A stretch of DNA of 64,000 nucleotides from NCBI GenBank assembly GCA_017626405.1, contig JAGAIS010000006.1, forward strand, positions 71,100 to 135,099. The letters are read 5' to 3'. This document shows, piece after piece, positions 26,371 through 36,110 of the stretch (position 1 is its first letter; every line of letters starts with the position of its first letter). This DNA comes from Bacilli bacterium. Lineage in GTDB: Bacteria > Bacillota_I > Bacilli_A > RF39 > UBA660. Position numbers and translations under genes: made by a program. The notes below the pieces were generated by a model. The model saw nothing but the letters and a program-made list of their open reading frames with translations. It did no database searches and was not told the DNA's origin.

Positions 26371-27054
26371 TTAATGGTCAAGTATTTCAAGCAAATTATC
26401 TACAATTAAGCCATCATATAAATGTTCTGATGAAGATAATTCTTCTTTAGTGTTAACTCGCCAACCCAAAACCACTTTATTTTCTTTCAAAACTCTTATT
26501 TTTTTATCTTTATAAGAATTAATCTTTATATTGAGAAAATCATATTTCTTAAACCAAATATCCTTATTTATATTTTTCCATCCTATCATATATCCAACGA
26601 CATAATCTTTTCGATTCTTATAAAACCACTTTACCGTCTTAATATAGAACGATTGAACAGCAAATTTGCCATTATATTTATCTAGATACTCACATATTTT
26701 ATTCTCTAGCAAATACTTTCTCGTAACCGTCTTTAATTCAATTAGTATTGGAACTTCTCCTTTAATTAAGTTTAATACATCTTCAAACTTAGGTATTTGA
26801 TATTTTGATAGATAACATAGTTCATCATAAGTCATGTTATCAATGTTATCATCTATATGAAGAAGTCTCTTAGCATTATCATCATGAAATACAATAATAG
26901 TTCCATCTGATAATAATCTTACTTCCATTTCTATTGGGAAATTATATTTTAAAGCTCTCGAAAAAGCACTTATAGTATTTTCATATATGCGTATATTATC
27001 ATAAAGACCGCGATGAGCAAACAATTTATTTTTTAAAAAATTTATATCTTTCAT
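26371..27054 (-). CDS. Glycerophosphodiester phosphodiesterase
   Basis: Hydrolyses glycerophosphodiesters to glycerol-3-phosphate and an alcohol. 227 residues; TIM-barrel GDPD motifs AHRG (~13-16), ENTISAF, SDGTIIVFHDD. The usual acidic ExD pair reads EME here, a conservative change at the metal site. No signal peptide, so cytoplasmic. Ribosome site AGGTGTAG. Confidence 0.88.
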   Translation of the reverse strand: MKDINFLKNKLFAHRGLYDNIRIYENTISAFSRALKYNFPIEMEVRLLSDGTIIVFHDDNAKRLLHIDDNIDNMTYDELCYLSKYQIPKFEDVLNLIKGEVPILIELKTVTRKYLLENKICEYLDKYNGKFAVQSFYIKTVKWFYKNRKDYVVGYMIGWKNINKDIWFKKYDFLNIKINSYKDKKIRVLKENKVVLGWRVNTKEELSSSEHLYDGLIVDNLLEILDH

Positions 27055-27087
27055 ATACTACACCTATATTAAATTATAACAATAAAA

Positions 27088-27120
27088 AAAAATAAGATAA
27101 ATAGTTTTACCTTATTTTTT
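27088..27120 (-). terminator. Terminator of the SpoU methyltransferase gene
   Basis: Imperfect stem AATAAG-TAAA / TTTA-CTTATT with a T tract on the minus strand, covering the stop codon at 27112. Confidence 0.65.
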
Positions 27121-27813
27121 ATTAAATTCATATAGAATTATACTAGTAGCAATTGCAACATTTAAACTTTCACAGTTGCTTATTGGAATGTATATAGTAG
27201 AATTAGCATATTCTGTGAGTTTTGAATCAACTCCTCTACCCTCATTTCCCATTATTAAAATATAGGGATTATTCGCTTTTATTTTAGATACATCTTCTCC
27301 GTTTCTCACATTAGTAGTATAGATCGTATACTTATCCTTATATTCATCCAAGAATACACTTAAATCCGTTACTATATAATTTATCTTAAACAATAATCCT
27401 TCAGTGCTTCTAACAACTTTAGTATTATATAGATCAACTGTATTTGGACTAGCAACAATCGTATCTATTCCAAATGCGACAGCACTTCGAATAATAGTTC
27501 CCAAATTTCCTGGATCTTGAATTGAATCAAGCATTAATATATTGCCACATATCTCTTTATTATCATTTTTCTTTGCAATGCCAATTACATTCGGAACATT
27601 TGTCAGATTAGATAATTTTTTCATAACCGACAAACTAACCTTTGTTCCGATAGATCCATCTAGAGAAAATGCTTCCACTAAAACATCAGCATTTTGAGCT
27701 TCCAATACTAAATGTTCTCCCTCGATAATAAAAAGTCCCGTTTTATCACGATACTTCTTATCATTCAATTTTGCATATTCTTTTATTTTTTCATTATTAA
27801 CTGATTCTATCAT
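27112..27813 (-). CDS. TrmH/SpoU-family RNA 2'-O-methyltransferase (RlmB/YsgA-like)
   Basis: 233 residues. An N-terminal L30e-like substrate-binding part (to ~75), then the SPOUT domain with all three motifs: DSIQDPGNLGTIIRSA, ILIMGNEGRGV and IPISNCESLNVAIATSI. Probable target is 23S rRNA. Start overlaps the stop of the YgjP-like gene by one base. Confidence 0.9.
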   Translation of the reverse strand: MIESVNNEKIKEYAKLNDKKYRDKTGLFIIEGEHLVLEAQNADVLVEAFSLDGSIGTKVSLSVMKKLSNLTNVPNVIGIAKKNDNKEICGNILMLDSIQDPGNLGTIIRSAVAFGIDTIVASPNTVDLYNTKVVRSTEGLLFKINYIVTDLSVFLDEYKDKYTIYTTNVRNGEDVSKIKANNPYILIMGNEGRGVDSKLTEYANSTIYIPISNCESLNVAIATSIILYEFNKK

Positions 27814-28430
27814 TAATATCTTAACTCTTTTCTAGCATTCTTATAATTCGGATAATGACGTTCAACACAGGCCCAAAAGAGAGCTGAATGGTCCATATGT
27901 TCAAAATGCGATAATTCATGAACAATTACATAATCTATTAATTCTACTCGTTTATGAATAAGAAGAGTATTAAGCGTAACAGTCATACTGCTTTTGTTGC
28001 ATACGCCCCATCTTGTCTTCATCTTGCGAACTCGCAATCTAAACTTAGGAAGATTATCAAATTCACGAACATATATATCCATTCTCTTTTGAAAAAAATC
28101 GAGAGAATGTCTTTCTAAATATTCATTTACAGCATCGATACTTGGACCATAAGCAACCCCATTATCAAACATTACCTTTTTATAATAAATATATTCGAGT
28201 TTTTCTCCTAAATAATATATTTTTTCCTCTTTTATGGTATGGTCTACTGCTCTTTTATACATTTTTTCTAAAGATTTTATATTCTCATTTAATAATTTAT
28301 CAATTTCTCTATCGCTTACAAATCGAGGACAATTTACCAATATATTTAAGTCATCATCAATACGAAAATAAATATTCTTTATCTTCTTCCTATTAATTAC
28401 AACTTTTAAATCATCGCCAAGTACTATCAT
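27813..28430 (-). CDS. YgjP-like zinc metallopeptidase (DUF45)
   Basis: 205 residues. The C-terminal catalytic motif HELSHFEHMDHSALFW (HExxH with a downstream His ligand) and MKTRWGVCN are family hallmarks. No membrane segment. The substrate of the family is unknown. Overlaps the upstream gene by 4 bp (ATGA) and the methyltransferase by 1 bp, so one tight operon with der. Confidence 0.88.
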   Translation of the reverse strand: MIVLGDDLKVVINRKKIKNIYFRIDDDLNILVNCPRFVSDREIDKLLNENIKSLEKMYKRAVDHTIKEEKIYYLGEKLEYIYYKKVMFDNGVAYGPSIDAVNEYLERHSLDFFQKRMDIYVREFDNLPKFRLRVRKMKTRWGVCNKSSMTVTLNTLLIHKRVELIDYVIVHELSHFEHMDHSALFWACVERHYPNYKNARKELRY

Positions 28431-29329
28431 ACTTTACCACTGAAAACTTCATACCATTCAATAATTTTATTTGATGTCTTATCATAAGCATAGCTAAATG
28501 CTTTTTTTATGACATCCCAAGTTAGTTTTAGAGAAGACTTTAACAAATTAAAGTCTTTCTTGAAATTCTCACATGCATGTTCATCGCTCTTGCAGGCTTG
28601 TGTTGTCAAATCTAAATATTTTGCTATTAGTTTTGCCTTTATATCTTGATATTTTCCACTTATAGTTTCCTTATATTGAGGCCATTTACTATCAATTTTT
28701 GAATCGATCAATAAAGCGTAATATATAACTTTACCTTTAGCACTAGTTGTCAAAGATTCAAATGTTCTTCCATTAATTTCTTTACCATAAAAGATAAAAT
28801 CGACGATATCGATAAACTTCTCTTTTACCTTTTCCCCAATCGTACTTTCATTAGACGAATTAACTAAATTATATGATTCCTTAAATTGATTCACTATGAT
28901 ATCTTCGCTATCATCAATTTTTTTTGTTGTTGTTTTACTTGAAGAAGATTTAGATGTTATACTAGTAACTCTTGAAGTCGTTGTTGTAGGTTTGGTATCT
29001 TGAACATATACCTGATCTTCTTCACTGACAATTATTTCTACATCTTCAATTTTCTCCATTGAATCCTTATATTTAATTGATACAATATCATTTATAGATA
29101 TAGAGTCACTTTCATATTGCAAATAATACATATCATCAGATTTTGTATCTTTAACCTTGATATAATTTTTACCTGTCTCCAATACTACACCATATAATGT
29201 ATTAGTTGAATTTTTCTTAACATCACCTTTTAAACCACGATAAGAAGTTGCAAATAGAAAAACTAACACAACAATAATAAGAAGTAAAAACACTGAAATA
29301 TATATTAATTTAAAATTCTTTTTCTCCAT
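28427..29329 (-). CDS. Membrane-anchored protein with Ser/Thr linker
   Basis: 300 residues from ATG 29329 (the upstream ATG at 29338 has no room for its GAGG site). N-terminal transmembrane helix (~8-28), a small beta domain (~38-95, LYGVVLETGKNYIKVKD, OB-like), a Ser/Thr/Lys-rich linker (~108-130) and a helical C-terminal half (~170-300) with two Cys (CKSDEHACE). Not recognised. It begins 1 bp after der and precedes the YgjP gene. Confidence 0.65.
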   Translation of the reverse strand: MEKKNFKLIYISVFLLLIIVVLVFLFATSYRGLKGDVKKNSTNTLYGVVLETGKNYIKVKDTKSDDMYYLQYESDSISINDIVSIKYKDSMEKIEDVEIIVSEEDQVYVQDTKPTTTTSRVTSITSKSSSSKTTTKKIDDSEDIIVNQFKESYNLVNSSNESTIGEKVKEKFIDIVDFIFYGKEINGRTFESLTTSAKGKVIYYALLIDSKIDSKWPQYKETISGKYQDIKAKLIAKYLDLTTQACKSDEHACENFKKDFNLLKSSLKLTWDVIKKAFSYAYDKTSNKIIEWYEVFSGKV

Positions 29330-29330
29330 A

Positions 29331-30644
29331 CTATTCATCCTCGTTCTTATTTTTAAATTTAATAATTATAGGAGTTCCTTCCAAATCAACACTTTCCCTA
29401 ATTTTATTTTCCAAATATCTCAAATATGAGAAGTGCACTAGAGATTTGGAATTTACATTAAATACAAATTTAGGAGGACATACATCTTCTTGATTGCAGA
29501 AGTATATCTTTAATCTTCTACCCTTATAACTTGGAGCTTCATGTAAGGCAACAGCATCTCTTATAATATCATTTAGCACACTAGTTTTAATCTCTTTAGT
29601 ATATGATTCGTAAGCTTTAATTATAGCAGGCATAAATGTATGGATACGAGATTTTGTCTTAGCAGATAAGAAAACAATTGGAGCATAAGGTATAAATTGA
29701 AATTCATATCTAATCTTTTCTATCCACTTCTTAATGTCAGCGTCCTTATTTTCAATAGTATCCCATTTATTTACAACTAAAACAATTGCTTTTCCTGCAT
29801 CTATAGCATAAGATACGATATGTTTATCATGCTCTTGAATTCCTGTTTCAGCATCAATTACAATAGCGCATACATCAGATCTTTCAATTGCCTTTAATGA
29901 TCTAATCGCCGAATATTTTTCAATATTCTCATAGATTTTACCCTTTTTTCGCATTCCTGCTGTATCTATAACTAAATAATCTTTATGATCATACGTAAAT
30001 CTCGAATCGACAGAATCCCTCGTTGTACCCGCAACATCAGATACAATTTGTCTATTTTCACCAAGAAGAGCATTAACTAAACTACTTTTTCCAACATTTG
30101 GTCTTCCAATAATAGAAAATTTAATATCTTCACTATCTTGCTCTGTCGTATACTCATTAAAGTCTTCTGTAATTAGATCTAAAAGTTCATTAATATGTCT
30201 CTTATGTTCAGCACTGACTGTAATAAGTCTCTCAAATCCCAATTCATAATAATTATAAATATTATCTTCATGTTTATTATCATCTATTTTATTAATTACT
30301 ACGATAACTTTCTTATTTGACCTTAGAAGCATATCTCTAACCTTTAAATCATTTAAAGTTAAATCTTCTCTTCCATCTACAACAAATAATATTATATCTG
30401 CTTCATCTATAGCAATTTCTGCTTGAATTCTAATATTTTCATTAAATGTTGCATTTTCAAGGTCAATTCCTCCCGTATCAATTAATGAAAAAGATTTATC
30501 CTTATAATTTACAATTCCATATATACGATCCCTAGTTACTCCCGGAGTATCTGCAATAATAGCTCTTTTTTCATTAATTAGTCTATTAAATAAAGAAGAT
30601 TTTCCAGTATTTGGTCTTCCAATTAAACAAACGCATTTTCTCAT
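29331..30644 (-). CDS. der: Ribosome-assembly GTPase Der (EngA)
   Basis: 437 residues with tandem GTPase domains: G1 GRPNTGKSS (~8) and GRPNVGKSS (~180), G3 DTGG and DTAG, G4 NKID and NKWD, then the C-terminal KH-like domain. Essential for 50S maturation. Start at 30644 after AAGGAGGCGGT; 19 upstream in-frame codons are excluded by that site. Confidence 0.96.
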   Translation of the reverse strand: MRKCVCLIGRPNTGKSSLFNRLINEKRAIIADTPGVTRDRIYGIVNYKDKSFSLIDTGGIDLENATFNENIRIQAEIAIDEADIILFVVDGREDLTLNDLKVRDMLLRSNKKVIVVINKIDDNKHEDNIYNYYELGFERLITVSAEHKRHINELLDLITEDFNEYTTEQDSEDIKFSIIGRPNVGKSSLVNALLGENRQIVSDVAGTTRDSVDSRFTYDHKDYLVIDTAGMRKKGKIYENIEKYSAIRSLKAIERSDVCAIVIDAETGIQEHDKHIVSYAIDAGKAIVLVVNKWDTIENKDADIKKWIEKIRYEFQFIPYAPIVFLSAKTKSRIHTFMPAIIKAYESYTKEIKTSVLNDIIRDAVALHEAPSYKGRRLKIYFCNQEDVCPPKFVFNVNSKSLVHFSYLRYLENKIRESVDLEGTPIIIKFKNKNEDE

Positions 30645-30681
30645 AGTTACCGCCTCCTTAAAATACTCAAGTATATTAGCA

Positions 30682-30711
30682 TAAAAAGGCCTAAATATCA
30701 AATATTTAGGC
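30682..30711 (-). terminator. Terminator of the prepilin-like gene
   Basis: 10 bp perfect stem GCCTAAATAT (30689-30698) / ATATTTAGGC (30702-30711), 3 nt loop, T tract on the minus strand. Confidence 0.85.
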
Positions 30712-30720
30712 GATTAATAA

Positions 30721-31323
30721 TTAATTTCTTGGTCTGTATTCTTGTCCATCTTGTGGTGTATCAGATTTTATGTTGCAAGTATTGACATCAAAATATGAAT
30801 ATACTCTCTTATTTTTATAATATAGATACATATAGCACTTATTAATTATATAGTTATTTGATGGATCAAGAATAACATTATTATAATTTGACTTTTCAGA
30901 ATCTAAAGTACAACTCTGACATCTATTTGTCTCATCCCAATTCAAGTTATTTACTTCGACTAGTTCCTCAAGAGTTAATCTAAAACACCAAAACTCATTG
31001 TTCTCCAATGCTTTTAATTCATTAAATCCATCTGCTTGAGGTCGAAGTTCGACTTTAGTAACATTTCCCTTACTATCATAATTAAATTTACAAGTAAAAT
31101 ATCCCCCTCTAATTGGGTTTAAGCCGTTTCTAACATTCTTTAGATTTGTTTGTCCATAAGTAATAGCATTCTCCTCCATAATGTTAATTTTTGATTCATA
31201 AGATTTACCTTTTACCTTCTTATTCAAATTCAATGCTGATGGTACAGCAATTACTGCTATTAAAGCAATAATAATAATACAAGATAATAATTCAATTAAT
31301 GTAAAACCATTTTTCTTTTTCAT
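30721..31323 (-). CDS. Type IV prepilin-like protein
   Basis: 200 residues. Class III signal KKKNG|FTLIELLSCIIIIALIAVIAVPSA: prepilin peptidase cleavage after Gly6, methylatable Phe+1 and Glu+5, then the hydrophobic helix. The globular part has several Cys (CKF, CFR, CQSC, CYM, CNI) that could form disulphides. Likely exported by a PilB-driven pseudopilus; a PilB/GspE ATPase gene lies at 36.1 kb. No pilC, prepilin peptidase or further pilins adjoin it. Confidence 0.82.
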   Translation of the reverse strand: MKKKNGFTLIELLSCIIIIALIAVIAVPSALNLNKKVKGKSYESKINIMEENAITYGQTNLKNVRNGLNPIRGGYFTCKFNYDSKGNVTKVELRPQADGFNELKALENNEFWCFRLTLEELVEVNNLNWDETNRCQSCTLDSEKSNYNNVILDPSNNYIINKCYMYLYYKNKRVYSYFDVNTCNIKSDTPQDGQEYRPRN

Positions 31324-31350
31324 TACTCATCACCTATTATGATTATAACA

Positions 31351-31388
31351 TAAAAAAAATCCAAGAATTTTAAATTATTCATTGGATT
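31351..31388 (-). terminator. Terminator of ysxC
   Basis: AATCCAA (31358-31364) with TTGGATT (31382-31388), extended by ATTC/GAAT pairs inside; T tract on the minus strand. Confidence 0.65.
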
Positions 31389-31968
31389 CCATATAACTTG
31401 ACAATATATTGTATATCTCTTCGCGTCCTTTCTTTGTAACACTAGAGAATAATACAAACTTATCTTGAGGTAACAAATGCAACTCTTCCTTTAGAATTCT
31501 AATTTGTTTATCTTGAATACTAGTTTTAACCTTATCGTATTTAGTTGCTACAATAACTGTAGGAATTTCATAATATTTTAAAAAATTATACATTAAAATA
31601 TCATTTTCTTGAGCTTTATGACGAAAATCAACCAATAAAAATACACATTTAAGATTTTCGCGATTGCGAATATATTCCTCTATCATAAGGCCAAATTTCT
31701 TTTGCTTTTCCTTTTCTACATCAGCATACCCATATCCCGGAGCATCAACTAAATAAAAATCATCATTTACCAAATAGAAATTTAATGTTTGAGTTTTACC
31801 GGGTTTTCCCGAAGTATGAGCATAATTCTTTCTGCCTAGAATAGTATTAATAAAACTACTTTTTCCAACATTACTTCTTCCACAAAGTAAAAATTCACAT
31901 TTTTCATTAGTTGGATATTGACTAGCTCTTACCGCGATAGTCTCTAACTCGGAGCTTATAATTTTCAT
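31375..31968 (-). CDS. ysxC: Ribosome biogenesis GTPase YsxC/EngB
   Basis: 197 residues, single G domain: G1 GRSNVGKSS (~30-38), G3 DAPGYG, G4 TKYDK, G5 FSSVTKKG. Needed for 50S subunit assembly in Bacillus. Ribosome site GAGGGGAAAA. Divergent from recU. Confidence 0.94.
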   Translation of the reverse strand: MKIISSELETIAVRASQYPTNEKCEFLLCGRSNVGKSSFINTILGRKNYAHTSGKPGKTQTLNFYLVNDDFYLVDAPGYGYADVEKEKQKKFGLMIEEYIRNRENLKCVFLLVDFRHKAQENDILMYNFLKYYEIPTVIVATKYDKVKTSIQDKQIRILKEELHLLPQDKFVLFSSVTKKGREEIYNILSSYMESNE

Positions 31969-32104
31969 AGTTTTCCCCTCTCCCTATATAATTATTATAA
32001 TATTTTATTCACTTAATTGCAATTATCTTAATATATAACAAAAAATATCCGGAAACACTAGAAAAAAATACCTACATAATATATAATTAAATATAGGTGT
32101 TATT

Positions 32105-32656
32105 ATGAATTATCCGGGAAAAGTAAAAAAATCATATAATAAATACACTAATTATTCTAATCGCGGAATGGACTTAGAGGATTTAATTAACCAAAGTAAT
32201 GAATACTATTTGGAAGAAAATATAGCAATCGTTCATAAAAAGCCCACTCCAATAACGATAAGTGAAGTTAAATATGGAACGAAAGAAAGAATTATAACTA
32301 AGGCATACTTTAGAACTCCATCTACACTCGATTACAATGGTATATATAGAGGTAAATATATCGATTTTGATGCCAAGGAAACTTTAAACAAAACATCTTT
32401 TCCCTTACAGAATATTCATGAACATCAATTAGAACACATGAAGAGAATAATCGAACATGGTGGTATTTCTTTTTTAATAATATCAATCAACAGTGAAGTT
32501 TATCTACTAGACGGCAATATAATATTAGATTATATAAAAAACACCAATAAAAAAAGTATTCCCTACAAATTCATTAAAGAAAACGGAATACAAATTGAAA
32601 AGAAGATCAGACCAAGATTAGATTATATAAAGGCAATAGATAATTTATATTTATAA
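32105..32656 (+). CDS. recU: Holliday junction resolvase RecU
   Basis: 183 residues. Hallmarks: NRGMDLEDLINQSNEYY, HKKPTPI, the nuclease core STLDYNGIYRGKYIDFDAKE (PD-(D/E)xK type), FPLQNIHEHQ. Specific to Firmicutes and Mollicutes. Starts after TATAGGTGTT and is followed 21 bp later by ponA, the same pairing as in Bacillus. Confidence 0.95.
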   Translation: MNYPGKVKKSYNKYTNYSNRGMDLEDLINQSNEYYLEENIAIVHKKPTPITISEVKYGTKERIITKAYFRTPSTLDYNGIYRGKYIDFDAKETLNKTSFPLQNIHEHQLEHMKRIIEHGGISFLIISINSEVYLLDGNIILDYIKNTNKKSIPYKFIKENGIQIEKKIRPRLDYIKAIDNLYL

Positions 32657-32677
32657 ATATTAGGAGGTGAAAAAGAA

Positions 32678-35600
32678 ATGGCAAACAATAGAAAGAAAAA
32701 GACAGCAAATAAAAAACCTCAACCATCAAAGAAAAAGACTGTGAATAACAAAAAGGGAAACAACATAAATAACAAAAAGAGAATAAATAATGATGAAATT
32801 AGAAAAGAAGATAAATCATTAGATATAGCTATCTATAATTCAAAAAAACATACAAATAATTTAAAAGAATATGATTTAAAGAAAATAAAAAATATAAACA
32901 AGAGAAAGAACAGATTTAATAAGTTTAAATCGGCAATAGGCGTCATATTTGAAGTTATCTTTTTACTACTTAGTTATCTACTTTATTTTATATTATATCC
33001 AATAAAAATATTATTTATCGGAATATGTAAACTAATTAAAAAAATACCTAAAAATATTAAAAAGATTAAAATAAAACAATATAATAGAGACAGGAAGAAG
33101 AAAAATACAGAGAATCTTCCAAAAAAACAAAATATAAGAATTAAAAAAGAAAAGAATAAAATTAAAGATAATGACGAACTAGATTTATTACATTATCGAG
33201 ATTTTAGAGGTTTAAAAAAAATATATGTATTTTTTGAGAATAGATTAAGGGTGATGAAATTCGATATGAGAAGATTTAAGAAAAAGTTTAAATATGGAAC
33301 ATTAAAAGATAAGATATTAATAATATTAATGATACTACTTATACTTCTATGTTGTTTGCTAGTTGCTGGATGTGTATACATTGTAATAAGTGCACCAGAC
33401 CCATCAAGCAATAAATTATTTCACAGTAATGCATCAGTTCTATATTATAAAAATGATAAAGGAGAATGGGAAGAATTTGCTCGATTAGGTTCAGAGAAAC
33501 GAGAAAAAATCACATATGATAAAATTCCTGAAGTATTAATTGATGCTATTGTTGCTACGGAGGATTCAAGATATTTCCAACATGACGGAATTGATATTGC
33601 GAGATTTACAAAAGCAACTATCGGTCAATTATTAGGCCAAAGAAATGCTGGTGGTGGTTCAACTCTAACAATGCAAGTTTCCAAGAATAATTTTACAAGT
33701 TCTACTGCTACAGGTATCAAGGGAGTAATTCGTAAATTTACAGATATTTATTTATCAGTATTTGTTCTAGAGAAAAAATACACAAAAGAAGAAATCATGG
33801 AATTTTATGTAAACTATCCTTATTTAGGTTCTTATTCATACGGAGTTGAACAAGCATGTAACTCATATTTTGGCAAAAGTGCAACTGACTTAAATCTTGT
33901 CGAAGCAGCTACTATTGCAGGGCTTTTCCAAGCACCATATTCATATGATCCATATCAACATCCTGTTGCATCGGAAAAACGTCGAAATACTGTATTAAAT
34001 TTAATGTACCGACACGGATATATTACTGAAGAGGAAAGAGATACAGCCCAAGCAATACCATTAGAAAGTACTCTAGTCGGTAAAAAACCTTCTAGCAAAA
34101 ATAAATATCAAGATTATATTGATACTCTACTTGAATATATAAAGAAAGATACAGGTTATGATCCAACTACTACAGCAATGAAAGTATATACTACTTTAAA
34201 ACCACAAAAACAAGAGGTTGTAGAATCCGTAATAAATGGAGATGCCTATAAATGGCGAAATGATCAAGCACAAGCTGGAATCGTTGTAACTGATGTAAAA
34301 ACCGGAGCAATAGTTGCTGTTGGTGCAAGTAGAGATCCTGCTGAAAGAGTATTAAACTTTGCAACAAGTATTAATAGACACCCAGGAAGTACGGCTAAAC
34401 CTATTTTGGATTATGGACCTGCATTCGAATATTTGAACTGGTCTACAGGTCAAACAGTAATAGATGATGAAATAGAGTATACTGGAGGATATGGAAGTGT
34501 AAGAAACTTCGATAATAAATTTAAAGGTATATTGACAGCTAAGACAGCTCTAGCTCAATCGCGTAACGTCCCTGCTCTACTTACTTTTAGACAGACGACA
34601 AATGAACAGAAGCGAACATTCTCAAATAACCTAGGATGGCATGCCGAAGATAAAAATGGAGTTATTTACGAATCGGCATCGATCGGTGGATTTGAGGGAG
34701 TTAATCCAGTTAAAGCATCTGCAGCCTATGCCGCTTTTGCAAGAGGTGGAACATATATTTCTCCATATATCTATGAAAAAATAGAATTCTTAGATGATGA
34801 TAGAGTTGTCGAACCTAAAATTGAAAAAGTAAATGTAATGAGTGAAGAAACTGCATATTTAGTAAATAATATCTTACAATACGCCGTTAATAGCGGAACA
34901 ATAAGCGCTGCTAAATCAAGTATATGCGAAACAGCAGCAAAGACAGGTACTTCTACGGTTCCTGCATCGGCTAAAGAAGCTGCGGGAATAAAAGGAGAAA
35001 TTGTTGGCAACTCATGGTTGAACGTCTATTCGACTGACTACTCTATCTCCACTTGGTATGGATACAAAAATGAAGTTGACCCAACTGCTTACCTAACATC
35101 AAATGAAGGTAGTTCAGAAAGAAAAAAGATTACAAAAATACTAGTTGCTGGAATTATGGAAGCTGGAGCAAAATTCGATGTTCCGAGTGGTATAGTTACA
35201 GCTGAAGTTGAACTTGAAACAGATCCACTTGAACTAGCTAGTCCATATACACCAGAAAATTTAAGAAGTACTGAGTACTTTAAAAAAGGAACTGTTCCAG
35301 AAAGTGTTTCTACAAGATTCTCCCAATTATCTAATCCATCAAATTTAAAATATTCTTCAGATGGAACTAATGTTGCATTGACATGGACTGCTGCTGCAAC
35401 TCCTGATGCTGTAAATACAGAATATTTAAGAAATTACTTTACTAATTCGCCTATTTATTCAACTTGGGCAGAAAAATATTTAAATAGAAGACTACAATAT
35501 AATGATGCAACATTTGGTTCTTTTGGATATGAAATCTTTATGATAAATGATTCGGGAACAGTGGATTTAGGATTTACAACAAATACTACATTTACTGTTA

Positions 35601-35992
35601 AGACTAACGTAACACAAAATACAAAATTTATGGTAAAATCGTCATATCAAAAATTTAAGAATAACCAGTCTCCAGGTATATATATATCAGCAAATGGCAC
35701 TCAAACGCCATCGAACAATAATAGTATGTCGATTCAATATAACGGAGAAACTTGTTCATCCAAAGCTGCATCTTATTTTCAAGGTGATACAAGAAGTAAA
35801 ATAAAAGTTACAGTTAATGGCCAAGATGTTACAAGTAAAGCAACAATATCAAATCCTGTATGTCGTGATGAAGCAGGAAATGAAATTAACTGTCGTTCTA
35901 TTGTAAGTGGAAAAAAATATACAGCTACATATGCAATAAGATACAATGGTGAAAATAGAAATAAACAAATAACTATATCGCCTAGTTGTTAA
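32678..35992 (+). CDS. ponA: Class A penicillin-binding protein PBP1A/1B
   Basis: Bifunctional glycosyltransferase/transpeptidase, 1104 residues. Order: Lys/Asn-rich cytoplasmic region (1-85), a hydrophobic segment (~87-118), a second basic region, the main transmembrane helix (~212-238), GT51 domain with ATEDSRYFQHDG and GGSTLTMQ, transpeptidase with STAK (SxxK, ~570), SRN and KTGTS, then a C-terminal fibronectin-like and Cys-containing extension (~885-1104). The ~240-residue N-terminal extension with an extra hydrophobic stretch is unusual. AGGAGGTGA precedes the start. Confidence 0.93.
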   Translation: MANNRKKKTANKKPQPSKKKTVNNKKGNNINNKKRINNDEIRKEDKSLDIAIYNSKKHTNNLKEYDLKKIKNINKRKNRFNKFKSAIGVIFEVIFLLLSYLLYFILYPIKILFIGICKLIKKIPKNIKKIKIKQYNRDRKKKNTENLPKKQNIRIKKEKNKIKDNDELDLLHYRDFRGLKKIYVFFENRLRVMKFDMRRFKKKFKYGTLKDKILIILMILLILLCCLLVAGCVYIVISAPDPSSNKLFHSNASVLYYKNDKGEWEEFARLGSEKREKITYDKIPEVLIDAIVATEDSRYFQHDGIDIARFTKATIGQLLGQRNAGGGSTLTMQVSKNNFTSSTATGIKGVIRKFTDIYLSVFVLEKKYTKEEIMEFYVNYPYLGSYSYGVEQACNSYFGKSATDLNLVEAATIAGLFQAPYSYDPYQHPVASEKRRNTVLNLMYRHGYITEEERDTAQAIPLESTLVGKKPSSKNKYQDYIDTLLEYIKKDTGYDPTTTAMKVYTTLKPQKQEVVESVINGDAYKWRNDQAQAGIVVTDVKTGAIVAVGASRDPAERVLNFATSINRHPGSTAKPILDYGPAFEYLNWSTGQTVIDDEIEYTGGYGSVRNFDNKFKGILTAKTALAQSRNVPALLTFRQTTNEQKRTFSNNLGWHAEDKNGVIYESASIGGFEGVNPVKASAAYAAFARGGTYISPYIYEKIEFLDDDRVVEPKIEKVNVMSEETAYLVNNILQYAVNSGTISAAKSSICETAAKTGTSTVPASAKEAAGIKGEIVGNSWLNVYSTDYSISTWYGYKNEVDPTAYLTSNEGSSERKKITKILVAGIMEAGAKFDVPSGIVTAEVELETDPLELASPYTPENLRSTEYFKKGTVPESVSTRFSQLSNPSNLKYSSDGTNVALTWTAAATPDAVNTEYLRNYFTNSPIYSTWAEKYLNRRLQYNDATFGSFGYEIFMINDSGTVDLGFTTNTTFTVKTNVTQNTKFMVKSSYQKFKNNQSPGIYISANGTQTPSNNNSMSIQYNGETCSSKAASYFQGDTRSKIKVTVNGQDVTSKATISNPVCRDEAGNEINCRSIVSGKKYTATYAIRYNGENRNKQITISPSC

Positions 35993-36017
35993 AAGATCAG
36001 AATATCTGATCTTTTTT
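35991..36017 (+). terminator. Terminator of recU-ponA
   Basis: AAAAGATCAG (35991-36000) with CTGATCTTTT (36006-36015), loop AATAT, T run. Confidence 0.9.
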
Positions 36018-36110
36018 ATTTAGTTATCTAAATAACCCTTTTATGGTTGACTTAAAATATACGATTATTGTATAATTATTATGGAATAAAATAGATAGGG
36101 TTGATTGTAC

